Shown here piece by piece: positions 5,879-11,588 of a DNA stretch of 17,119 nt; the first letter of the stretch is position 1, and the number at the start of each line of letters is the position of its first letter. The stretch comes from Aadella sp043822885 (lineage in GTDB: Bacteria > Omnitrophota > Gorgyraeia > Tantalellales > Tantalellaceae): NCBI GenBank assembly GCA_043822885.1, contig JBDRBI010000082.1, positions 1 through 17,119 of the forward strand, in the 5' to 3' direction. The translations under genes were made by a program, and so were the position numbers. The notes beneath the pieces are model-generated. The model did no database searches. It had not been told where the DNA came from and saw only the letters and a program-made list of their open reading frames with translations.

Positions 5879-6370
5879 ATGGATAACAAATTTTCTGTAT
5901 GTGAGATAATGGAAATAGCGGTGCGTATAGAAGAAAACGGAAAAGATTTTTATGCTGCTCTTTCCAAAATGTCGGACTCTCCGGAATTAAAGAAAACGTT
6001 CGATTATCTGGCGGATATGGAAAAAGAACATATCGAGACTTTTCGCGGGATGTCGCAGAATGAATGCAGTTATGAGCCCAAAGAAGTATACCCCGAAGAA
6101 TATTTCGCGTACATGAAAGATCTCGCGTCACAGTTCGTTTTTACCCAAAAAAACAAGGGTAAAGAAATAGCCGAAAATGTTAAAGATGTCATTGATGGTA
6201 TGGAATTGGCAATAAGCCTTGAAAAAGATTCGATACTTTTCTATGAAGAAGCAAAAAAACACCTGCAGGATAATGCAAAAGCAGATATAGAAAAGATCAT
6301 AAACGAAGAAAAGAAGCACGTGAGTTTATTGACCGATCTTTTTATCGAGCGGAATAACAAAACAGAGTAG
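5879..6370 (+). CDS. Ferritin-like (rubrerythrin-family, COG1633-like) diiron protein
   Basis: 163-residue protein of four predicted helices. Metal-binding patterns are E19-x5-Y25 (EENGKDFY), E48-x2-H51 (DMEKEH), E115 (SLEKDSILFY) and E144-x2-H147 (NEEKKH). There is no rubredoxin domain, so it would need an external reductant. I chose the ATG at 5879, with AAGGGGG eight bases upstream, because the frame extending to 5813 lies inside rubrerythrin. Proteins of this type may act as peroxidases or iron-binding proteins; the substrate is unknown. It is the second gene of a rubrerythrin pair. Confidence 0.85.
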   Translation: MDNKFSVCEIMEIAVRIEENGKDFYAALSKMSDSPELKKTFDYLADMEKEHIETFRGMSQNECSYEPKEVYPEEYFAYMKDLASQFVFTQKNKGKEIAENVKDVIDGMELAISLEKDSILFYEEAKKHLQDNAKADIEKIINEEKKHVSLLTDLFIERNNKTE

Positions 6371-6405
6371 GCGGGGGAGCATTGCGCCCTTGCCTGAGCG
6401 CTGGC

Positions 6406-6422
6406 CAATTTCAAGGAAATTG
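6406..6422 (+). terminator. Weak hairpin, possible terminator after the ferritin-like gene
   Basis: CAATTTC (6406-6412), AAG loop, GAAATTG (6416-6422), then TCTTT. The stem is only 7 bp and the U-tract is poor, so terminator activity is uncertain. Confidence 0.3.
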
Positions 6423-6441
6423 TCTTTGCAGGCTACGGACA

Positions 6442-6503
6442 TTAATTCGCACAGATAACTTATACTCCTTGTAGTCGTATAAGTTATGTGCTCATTAAGG
6501 AGA
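6442..6503 (+). promoter_or_regulatory. 62-nt redox-gene leader element, copy 2 (before glutaredoxin)
   Basis: Exact copy of 2915-2976. The inverted repeat is at 6455-6465 and 6477-6487, and the Shine-Dalgarno AAGGAG at 6497-6502, five bases before the ATG. Identity over all 62 nt, in a genome where other repeats have diverged, points to recent copying or strong constraint. Confidence 0.75.
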
Positions 6504-6507
6504 AAAA

Positions 6508-6744
6508 ATGAAGAACATAAAGGTCTATAGCACGCCGACATGTCCTTATTGTGTTAGAGCTAAACAGTTCCTCAAAGACAATAATATCGAGTTCGAGGTC
6601 GTAGATATCGCGGCCGATCCGGCCGCCGCGCAGGAAGTGGTAGCTAAGTCAGGCCAGATGGGAGTCCCGGTCCTGGATATAGACGGCGAAATAATAATAG
6701 GTTTTGACAAAGGAAAGATCTCACAGGCCTTGGGAATTGAATAG
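6508..6744 (+). CDS. Glutaredoxin-like thiol oxidoreductase
   Basis: 78-residue thioredoxin-fold protein with the redox motif C12-P-Y-C15, the cis-proline loop GVPVLDIDG (P54) and the C-terminal GFDKGKI segment. The size and CPYC match small glutaredoxins such as those of anaerobes; NrdH proteins are similar but usually carry CxxC variants such as CVQC. No glutathione pathway gene is visible, so the reductant may be the TrxB-like protein encoded 350 bp downstream (inference). The gene is preceded by the same 62-nt leader as rubredoxin, implying shared control. Its stop codon overlaps the start of a GTGAATA-type heptamer array. Confidence 0.93.
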   Translation: MKNIKVYSTPTCPYCVRAKQFLKDNNIEFEVVDIAADPAAAQEVVAKSGQMGVPVLDIDGEIIIGFDKGKISQALGIE

Positions 6745-6857
6745 TGAATAGTGGGTGGTGAATGGTGAGAACGGACCATAGACCATAGACGCGAGAAACG
6801 AGAAGCGAGAGGGGAGAAGTAATCTAGTCACTATGTCACCAGGTCACCAGTCACCAG
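6744..6857. repeat. Stacked heptamer arrays of three families
   Basis: 6744-6771 holds four GTGAATA-like units, 6774-6790 GACCATA units, 6791-6819 GCGAGAA-like units and 6827-6857 GTCACCA-like units. Different 7-bp sequences sit end to end with no coding content. Together with the next two elements this fills the 346-bp gap before the TrxB-like gene. Confidence 0.8.
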
Positions 6858-6858
6858 A

Positions 6859-6891
6859 CCCCGCTGTTTTCTTCGAAAACACGTGGCGGGG
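6859..6891. repeat. CCCCGC-type palindromic hairpin
   Basis: Outer stem CCCCGC (6859-6864)/GCGGGG (6886-6891), inner stem TGTTTTC (6865-6871)/GAAAACA (6875-6881), with 4 unpaired bases on the 3' side. A degenerate copy with GTTTTC/GAAAAC is at 12767-12781. Confidence 0.75.
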
Positions 6892-6935
6892 ACGGGTAGA
6901 TCACCGATTACATAGAGTGCGGAATAGGTTAAAGA

Positions 6936-7076
6936 CAAAGACGGGAGTATCCGAGCATCGAATAAATTTCCCGCCGAAAAAGGATAAAATTAATTTATTC
7001 TTCTTTGCTTTTCTCCTCCTGGATCATAGATACAGCAGGGAAATTTTATGAGACGCGCAGGATGTTGCCGTCTTTG
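6936..7076 (+). promoter_or_regulatory. Structured RNA-like element, copy 1 (before the TrxB-like gene)
   Basis: The ends pair over 17 positions: CAAAGACGG (6936-6944) with CCGTCTTTG (7068-7076), a G-G mismatch, then AGTATCC with GGATGTT including two wobbles. An inner stem pairs 6962-6972 with 7038-7049. Between them lies an asymmetric internal loop, GAGCATCGA on the left and GAGACGCGCA on the right. An apical stem pairs AGGATAAAA (6981-6989) with TTTTCTCCT (7009-7017). It ends 14 nt before the ATG of the TrxB-like gene, and the GAGG ribosome-binding site follows at 7083. A diverged copy with compensating changes is at 12138-12272. Similarity extends slightly outside, to about 6919 and 7086. 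Confidence 0.6.
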
Positions 7077-7090
7077 GCGATGAGGTAAGC

Positions 7091-7999
7091 ATGAAAATAT
7101 ATGATCTGATAATTATTGGGGCGGGACCTGCGGGGATAACGGCGGGGGTATACGCTTCCCGAAAGAAGATGGATTGTCTTGTTATCTCTCTTGATATAGG
7201 AGGACAGACCATATGGAGCGGCAATGTCGAGAATTATACGGGGTATCAATTCATATCCGGTCCCGAGCTCGGCGCGAAATTCGAAGAACATATAAAGAAG
7301 TATAATATCCCGGTCAAAGAGAACGAAGAGGTAAAGGCGTTCACTCTTTCCGAGGGAAAATATACCGTTAAGACCTCAAAGGGGGAATATTCCGCAAAAA
7401 CCATTATTATCGCCTCCGGAAAAAGGTCCAGGGAACTGGGTGCTTCGGGCGAGGGAAAGTTCAAAAATAAAGGTTTGAGTTACTGCGCCACATGTGACGG
7501 GCCTTTTTTCGAGAATAAAGATGTAGTTATAGTAGGAGGAGGCAATTCCGCGCTTGATGCCGCCATCCAGCTCGACCGCATAGCATCCAAGATCACCATA
7601 GTGAACATTACTCCGCAACTCGGAGGGGACTCTATTATGCGGGAGAAAGTGGTGAAAAGCGAAAAGGTCAAGATCTATAACAGCGCCGAAATATCGGAAG
7701 TACGGGGGAAAGACTTTGTTGAAAGTGTTAAGATAAGAACAAAAGAAGGCGAAAAAGAAGTGCCTTGTAGCGGAGTTTTTGTGGAAATAGGGCTTATCCC
7801 TAATTCTGAGTTCATAGATATTGTCGAAAAGAATGAAAACGGCGAAATTGTAGTGAATTGCCAAACCGAAACAAACCTTCCGGGTGTTTTTGCCGCGGGA
7901 GACGTGACCAACGTAATAGAAAAACAAATAATTATAGCCGCGGGAGAAGGCGCTAAAGCGGCTTTGAGAGCTTTTAAATATTTGGCCCAAATGAGGTGA
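7091..7999 (+). CDS. trxB: Thioredoxin reductase-like / AhpF-like flavoprotein disulfide reductase
   Basis: 302-residue FAD and pyridine-nucleotide dependent reductase. FAD site GAGPAG (10-15), GGQT at 37-40 and a C-terminal AAGDVTN (268-274); redox-active C132-A-T-C135 with DGPFF; nucleotide-binding GGGNSALDAA (149-158). The NADPH-specific HRRxxxR motif of classical TrxB is absent. The equivalent segment reads IVNITPQLGGDSIMREK, resembling the region of AhpF, which uses NADH. It lacks the AhpF N-terminal thioredoxin-fold domain, so it must act on a separate partner, perhaps the upstream glutaredoxin. The name trxB denotes family, not proven substrate. GAGG lies five bases upstream of the ATG. 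The next gene starts 3 bp after the stop. Confidence 0.9.
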   Translation: MKIYDLIIIGAGPAGITAGVYASRKKMDCLVISLDIGGQTIWSGNVENYTGYQFISGPELGAKFEEHIKKYNIPVKENEEVKAFTLSEGKYTVKTSKGEYSAKTIIIASGKRSRELGASGEGKFKNKGLSYCATCDGPFFENKDVVIVGGGNSALDAAIQLDRIASKITIVNITPQLGGDSIMREKVVKSEKVKIYNSAEISEVRGKDFVESVKIRTKEGEKEVPCSGVFVEIGLIPNSEFIDIVEKNENGEIVVNCQTETNLPGVFAAGDVTNVIEKQIIIAAGEGAKAALRAFKYLAQMR

Positions 8000-8002
8000 A
8001 GA

Positions 8003-8245
8003 ATGATATCTAAAGAGAGGCTTTTGTCGGGACTGCACGAGGCGATATACGTCGAAGAAGGAATGGTGACGATGTTCACCAAATTCGCCCAGGCATTAAT
8101 CAATGAAGATCCGGATCCCGTCGGGGAAAAGAAAGCCGATATAGAAAAAATTTTACATAAACTGCATCAAGATTCTACGAAACACAAAGAGAAAATAGAG
8201 GCCCTCATAAGGGAAGTGGTATCGGGAGGAAAACATGAATACTGA
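8003..8245 (+). CDS. Small ferritin-like helical-hairpin protein 1
   Basis: 80 residues predicted as two amphipathic helices (about 5-33 and 44-72) joined by an acidic loop EDPDP. Possible metal ligands are E13, E18, E19 on helix one and H55, D57, H61 on helix two. I do not recognise a named family. The arrangement resembles half of a four-helix ferritin-like bundle, which would need to dimerise. GAGGTGA supplies the ribosome-binding site, overlapping the upstream reductase stop. It overlaps the next gene by 11 bp, suggesting coupled translation and perhaps assembly with its product. A diiron or iron-storage role is inference. Confidence 0.6.
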   Translation: MISKERLLSGLHEAIYVEEGMVTMFTKFAQALINEDPDPVGEKKADIEKILHKLHQDSTKHKEKIEALIREVVSGGKHEY

Positions 8246-8423
8246 TTTTTTGCGCAAAGAATTCACGGAAATACTTGAACTCGAAAAAAGAGCGAAATAT
8301 TTCTATGACCACTATATTGACCAGCTTGAGGACGGAACGGTAAAAGAAGAACTTATCTCTATAAGGAATGAAGAGATAGGACATATAAAAATAGCTGAAA
8401 CGCTGATAGAATACGTATCATGA
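8235..8423 (+). CDS. Small ferritin-like helical-hairpin protein 2
   Basis: 62 residues, two predicted helices (about 4-30 and 36-60). It carries the ferritin-superfamily patterns E17-x6-Y24 (EKRAKYFY) and E47-x2-H50 (EEIGH), one pair per helix, i.e. one half of a diiron site. It is even shorter than its upstream neighbour, with which it overlaps by 11 bp, and its stop overlaps the next start by 4 bp. GGAGG (8226-8230) sits five bases before the ATG. Either protein could self-associate, or both could form a heteromeric bundle. Encapsulated ferritins are also two-helix proteins, but no encapsulin gene is visible here. Confidence 0.6.
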   Translation: MNTDFLRKEFTEILELEKRAKYFYDHYIDQLEDGTVKEELISIRNEEIGHIKIAETLIEYVS

Positions 8424-9052
8424 TAAATAAGTTGAAGAAAGAATACACTTTTAAAAAAAAAGATATTAAAAAGAGATTAAAGGAATTCCGGGACGTATGG
8501 GAGGAAGATGACGACCGTGTCTTCGCGGAGCTTAGTTTTTGCGTGTGTACACCGCAGTCAAAGGCGGTGGTATGCGACAAAGCCATATCCGGATTGATCG
8601 AAAACAGAATTCTTTTTAACGGAAAACTGGAGCAGATAAGGGCCGGACTTAAAGGTGTGCGTTTTCCCAATAACAAGGCTAAATACATATTGGAGAACAG
8701 AGAAAGGTTCACCGAGAACGGCAGGATCAGGATAAAGGACAAAATAAATACTAAAAACTTACATTTTACGCGCGATTGGCTGATTAAGAACGTAAAAGGG
8801 ATAGGTCTGAAAGAAGCCAGTCATTTTTTAAGGAATATAGGTTTCGGAAAAGATCTGGCCATAGTGGACGTCCATATAATAAAGAACATGGTAAGATACG
8901 GGTTATTGAAGGATGTCCCTAAAAACATATCCAGGGAAAAGTATATCATTTTCGAAAATATCATCCGGGACTTTTCCGGAGAGATTGATATTCCGATGGG
9001 GGATCTCGATCTTTTATTATGGTCCGGGGAGACAGGATTTATTTTTAAATAA
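8420..9052 (+). CDS. ogg: Ogg2-type 8-oxoguanine DNA glycosylase/AP lyase
   Basis: 210-residue base-excision repair enzyme removing 8-oxoguanine and cleaving the abasic site. The helix-hairpin-helix NVKGIGLKEASHFLRN (124-139) holds the Schiff-base lysine K131, and AIVDVHI provides the catalytic D150. The N-terminal FAELSFCVCTPQSKA (35-49) and the C-terminal WSGETGFIFK, ending in Lys, match the Ogg2 (Methanocaldococcus-type) family, in which the terminal Lys takes part in recognising the base. The start overlaps the upstream stop (ATGA), placing it in the TrxB-like/ferritin-like operon. This repair gene supports an oxidative-damage theme for the cluster. Confidence 0.92.
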   Translation: MINKLKKEYTFKKKDIKKRLKEFRDVWEEDDDRVFAELSFCVCTPQSKAVVCDKAISGLIENRILFNGKLEQIRAGLKGVRFPNNKAKYILENRERFTENGRIRIKDKINTKNLHFTRDWLIKNVKGIGLKEASHFLRNIGFGKDLAIVDVHIIKNMVRYGLLKDVPKNISREKYIIFENIIRDFSGEIDIPMGDLDLLLWSGETGFIFK

Positions 9053-9059
9053 CGATGTC

Positions 9060-10100
9060 ATGAACATAATTTTAGGAATAGCACATGAAACATATTTTTT
9101 GCTGAATAAAATGGCGCTGTATCTTCTTTTCGGGTATTTTTTCGCGGGTGTGCTTCATATTTTTGTGAACACCGGAACGATCGCCACGCATCTCGGTAAA
9201 AAAAACTTTTCTTCAGTGATAAAAGCCTCTCTTTTCGGGATACCTCTGCCATTATGTTCTTGTTCGGTAATACCCACCGCTATGTCTCTTAAGAAAGAAG
9301 GAGCCAGCAAGGGAGCGGTGCTGGCTTTTCTTATTTCTACCCCTACGACAGGCATAGATTCGATGTTCGCCACTTATTCTCTTTTGGGACCGGTATTCAC
9401 CGTATATAGGATAATAGCGGCTTTCATTACCGGCACGATCGCCGGGATAGCGTCCAATCTCCTCGATCACGACGGTCCTCAGGAGGAAAGGGTTGATACG
9501 CCCAAATGTAAATTATGTCAGGATGATAAGGAACATAAGCATGGCATTAAACATAAAGTAAACGGAATATTTAAGTACGCTTTTGTGGATCTTTTAAAAG
9601 ACTCGGGACCCGCGCTTGTTATGGGTCTATTAGTAGGAGGGGTCATTACTTTCTTTTTTCCCGAAAATATAATAGAGACATATCTGGGTTCGGGAATAAG
9701 TTCCATGCTTTTAATGCTTGTTTTGGGAATACCTATGTATGTATGCGCCACGGCCTCTATCCCGATAGCCGCGGCGCTTATGCTTAAAGGATTATCTCCG
9801 GGAGCCGCTCTTGTTTTTCTCATCGCGGGACCGGCGACCAATATCGTTACAATGATGGTAGTGTCCCGGAATATGGGGAAAAAGTCTTTAGCTATATATC
9901 TTGGATCAATAGTGACGGGAAGTTTACTGCTCGGCAGTGTTTTGAATAAGGTGTACGGCTATCTATATAAGACTAACGGATTCCTTGACCATATTCATGA
10001 AGGATCAATGCCGCAAGGAATAGGAGCTGTCTCAAGCGCTATACTTGTGATGCTTATCGCGTACAATTTTTTTAACCAAAAAATGAGGTCTATCAAATAG
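9060..10100 (+). CDS. PF03773-family permease (SO_0444/ArsP-like metal efflux)
   Basis: 346-residue polytopic membrane protein with two halves of the permease family. Half one has PLCSCSVIPTAMSLKKEGAS (64-83) and STPTTGID; half two has MYVCATASIPIAAALMLKG and GPATNI. Cys residues C66, C68 and C229 lie in the signature motifs. A central cytoplasmic-looking loop has C150-x2-C153 and then H159, H161, H165, a plausible metal-binding patch. Family members are proposed to export Cu/Zn or organoarsenicals; the substrate here is not shown. I chose the ATG at 9060, seven bases after the ogg stop, because upstream sequence overlaps ogg; no clear Shine-Dalgarno precedes it. It is probably the last gene of the TrxB-like operon. 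Confidence 0.85.
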   Translation: MNIILGIAHETYFLLNKMALYLLFGYFFAGVLHIFVNTGTIATHLGKKNFSSVIKASLFGIPLPLCSCSVIPTAMSLKKEGASKGAVLAFLISTPTTGIDSMFATYSLLGPVFTVYRIIAAFITGTIAGIASNLLDHDGPQEERVDTPKCKLCQDDKEHKHGIKHKVNGIFKYAFVDLLKDSGPALVMGLLVGGVITFFFPENIIETYLGSGISSMLLMLVLGIPMYVCATASIPIAAALMLKGLSPGAALVFLIAGPATNIVTMMVVSRNMGKKSLAIYLGSIVTGSLLLGSVLNKVYGYLYKTNGFLDHIHEGSMPQGIGAVSSAILVMLIAYNFFNQKMRSIK

Positions 10101-10120
10101 ACCTTTGAAGGCGGTGATAC

Positions 10121-10819
10121 ATGTACAATATCGCGCGTTATTTTGAGAACATATCGATCATTACTTATATCGCAGTTTTTGCCGGGGGTGTTGTTGCTTC
10201 TTTTACTCCGTGTGTTTATCCTTTGATACCCATTATCGTGGGTGTTATAGGTTCCACGGGCGAAAAGTCCAAGGGAAGAAGTTTTGTTTTATCTTTAGGA
10301 TATGTTTTAGGCATGGCCGTGACATTTTCTTTTCTGGGCATGATGGCGGCTATGACCGGCAGACTGTTCGGAGAGATCCAGTCTAATCCTATCGCGTATA
10401 TCGTAGTGGGAAACATGATGATATTATTCGCGCTTATGCTTTTGGATATTATTCCTATGCCCACATTTCTTTTATCAAGAGCCGGAGCCGGAAAAGTAGT
10501 GAAGGGCGGGACGGTCCTTTCGGCGGTCCTGATGGGAATAGCCTCAGGTTTTATTGCCGCGCCTTGTACAGCGGCCGTTCTGGGAGCGCTTCTAACATTC
10601 GTTGCTACGACACAGAACGTTATTTTTGGATCAAGTCTCCTTTTTGTTTTCGCGATAGGATTGGGTGCTTTGCTCGTTATTATCGGTACCTTTACCGGCA
10701 TACTGACTTCGATGCCGAGATCCGAAAAAGTAATGCGTATTATGCAGAAGGCATTGGCGTTTGTGATGATACTTTTAGGGGAATATTTTGTTTTTAAAGC
10801 GGGAATGCTTAGTTTCTAG
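10121..10819 (+). CDS. ccdA: CcdA/DsbD-like transmembrane thiol transporter
   Basis: 232-residue membrane protein with about six transmembrane helices. It has the paired redox-active motifs FTPCVYPLIPI (C31) and AAPCTAAVLG (C149). CcdA proteins carry reducing equivalents from cytoplasmic thioredoxin across the membrane to extracytoplasmic thiol proteins. The next gene encodes a TlpA/ResA-like lipoprotein, the natural recipient, so the pair forms a complete relay. No cytochrome c gene is visible in the window; a role in general extracytoplasmic thiol or peroxide reduction is equally possible. It starts 20 bp after the permease stop, so it may be part of the same transcript. Confidence 0.9.
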   Translation: MYNIARYFENISIITYIAVFAGGVVASFTPCVYPLIPIIVGVIGSTGEKSKGRSFVLSLGYVLGMAVTFSFLGMMAAMTGRLFGEIQSNPIAYIVVGNMMILFALMLLDIIPMPTFLLSRAGAGKVVKGGTVLSAVLMGIASGFIAAPCTAAVLGALLTFVATTQNVIFGSSLLFVFAIGLGALLVIIGTFTGILTSMPRSEKVMRIMQKALAFVMILLGEYFVFKAGMLSF

Positions 10820-10828
10820 GGTTGATCA

Positions 10829-10860
10829 GACCATAGACAATAGACCATTGACCATAGACT
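10829..10860. repeat. Heptamer array GACCATA family
   Basis: Four units (GACCATA, GACAATA, GACCATT, GACCATA) plus GACT. The degenerate joint motif TGGACCGATG follows at 10865-10874. Confidence 0.85.
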
Positions 10861-10895
10861 GGGATGGACCGATGTGCAAATTAAAGGAGACGGGT

Positions 10896-11381
10896 ATGAA
10901 AATAAATAGAGTTAGATTTTTCTTTGTTATAGCGCTTGTGTTTATGATAAGTGCGTGTTCCAATGTTGAAAGCCAGTCAAGCGGGGGCAGGGCAGCTTCT
11001 GATTTTTCATTAGAAACCGTGGGCGGTGACCGAGTCGTCTTGTCGGATGAGCTTAAAGGAAAAAACGCTGTTCTGGTATTTTTCGCGACATGGTGTCCCT
11101 CTTGCGTTTCGGAAGTTCCGGCAGTGAATGATTTTCATAATAGGAACAAAGATTCGGTCTCTGTCATGGGTGTGAACATAAGAGAGAGCAAGGCGAAAGT
11201 GTCTAATTTTATTGAAAAAAAGAATGTAAAATATCCGATAGTCCTGGATACTGACGGAGCCGTTGCCGGGGATTATAGGGTGAGAGGAATACCGGCCGTA
11301 TTCGCTATCGGTAAGAGCGGAAAGATCCTGTATTCCGGTCATTCGATAGAAGAAGCAGAAGAGCGGGCAGAGTTTGAGTAG
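10896..11381 (+). CDS. TlpA/ResA-like thioredoxin-fold lipoprotein
   Basis: 161-residue predicted lipoprotein. A hydrophobic signal (6-19) leads to the lipobox I-S-A-C21. The AhpC-TSA/Redoxin-type fold follows, with ATWC67-P-S-C70 as redox motif and the cis-proline loop RGIPAVFAI (P133). Such proteins reduce disulfides or haem-binding cysteines outside the cytoplasm using electrons from CcdA, encoded directly upstream. I chose the ATG at 10896, after AAAGGAG, because the longer frame from 10788 crosses a heptamer repeat and lacks the signal at its start. Expected location: the outer face of the inner membrane, or the outer membrane. Confidence 0.9.
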   Translation: MKINRVRFFFVIALVFMISACSNVESQSSGGRAASDFSLETVGGDRVVLSDELKGKNAVLVFFATWCPSCVSEVPAVNDFHNRNKDSVSVMGVNIRESKAKVSNFIEKKNVKYPIVLDTDGAVAGDYRVRGIPAVFAIGKSGKILYSGHSIEEAEERAEFE

Positions 11382-11580
11382 AAGCGGAGAGACGAGGGAC
11401 GAAGGGCGAAGGAAGAGGGACGGACATAGCGTATCAGTCAATCACTCCGAACTTATAACTATGAACTTTTAGACTTTTAGACTATAGTGCTATGCTTTAA
11501 CTATTGAACTATTAAGCCATTAAGCCATTAAACTATTGAACTATTAAACCATTAAACTATTGAACCATTAAACTGTTTAC
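11382..11580. repeat. Intergenic heptamer and octamer arrays
   Basis: 11383-11424 has GAGGGACG-like purine-rich units. 11432-11441 is the joint motif in reverse (TATCAGTCAA). 11449-11483 has GAACTAT/GACTTTT units. 11498-11577 is an 8-bp array of ATTAAACC/ATTGAACT units. No coding content. Confidence 0.75.
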
Positions 11581-11588
11581 CCTAAAAT
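11560..11588 (+). promoter_or_regulatory. Promoter formed at the end of the octamer array
   Basis: TTGAAC (11560-11565), 17-bp spacer, TAAAAT (11583-11588). Transcription would start near 11595, where an in-frame ATG of the Rrf2-type gene lies. This suggests a leaderless mRNA, which fits the lack of a Shine-Dalgarno here. Confidence 0.45.

Noticed and set aside
6833..7051. A conserved small protein encoded also at 12038-12250
   Set aside because: The two frames do look alike in translation (both end in REIL), but the similarity comes from the shared structured element. The paired bases co-vary as an RNA/DNA stem rather than by codon position, and there is no ribosome-binding site.
8913..9059. 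N-terminal extension of the permease
   Set aside because: It lies wholly within the end of the glycosylase gene in another frame.
10788..10895. N-terminal extension of the TlpA-like lipoprotein
   Set aside because: It crosses a GACCATA array and would bury the lipoprotein signal sequence; AAAGGAG precedes 10896.
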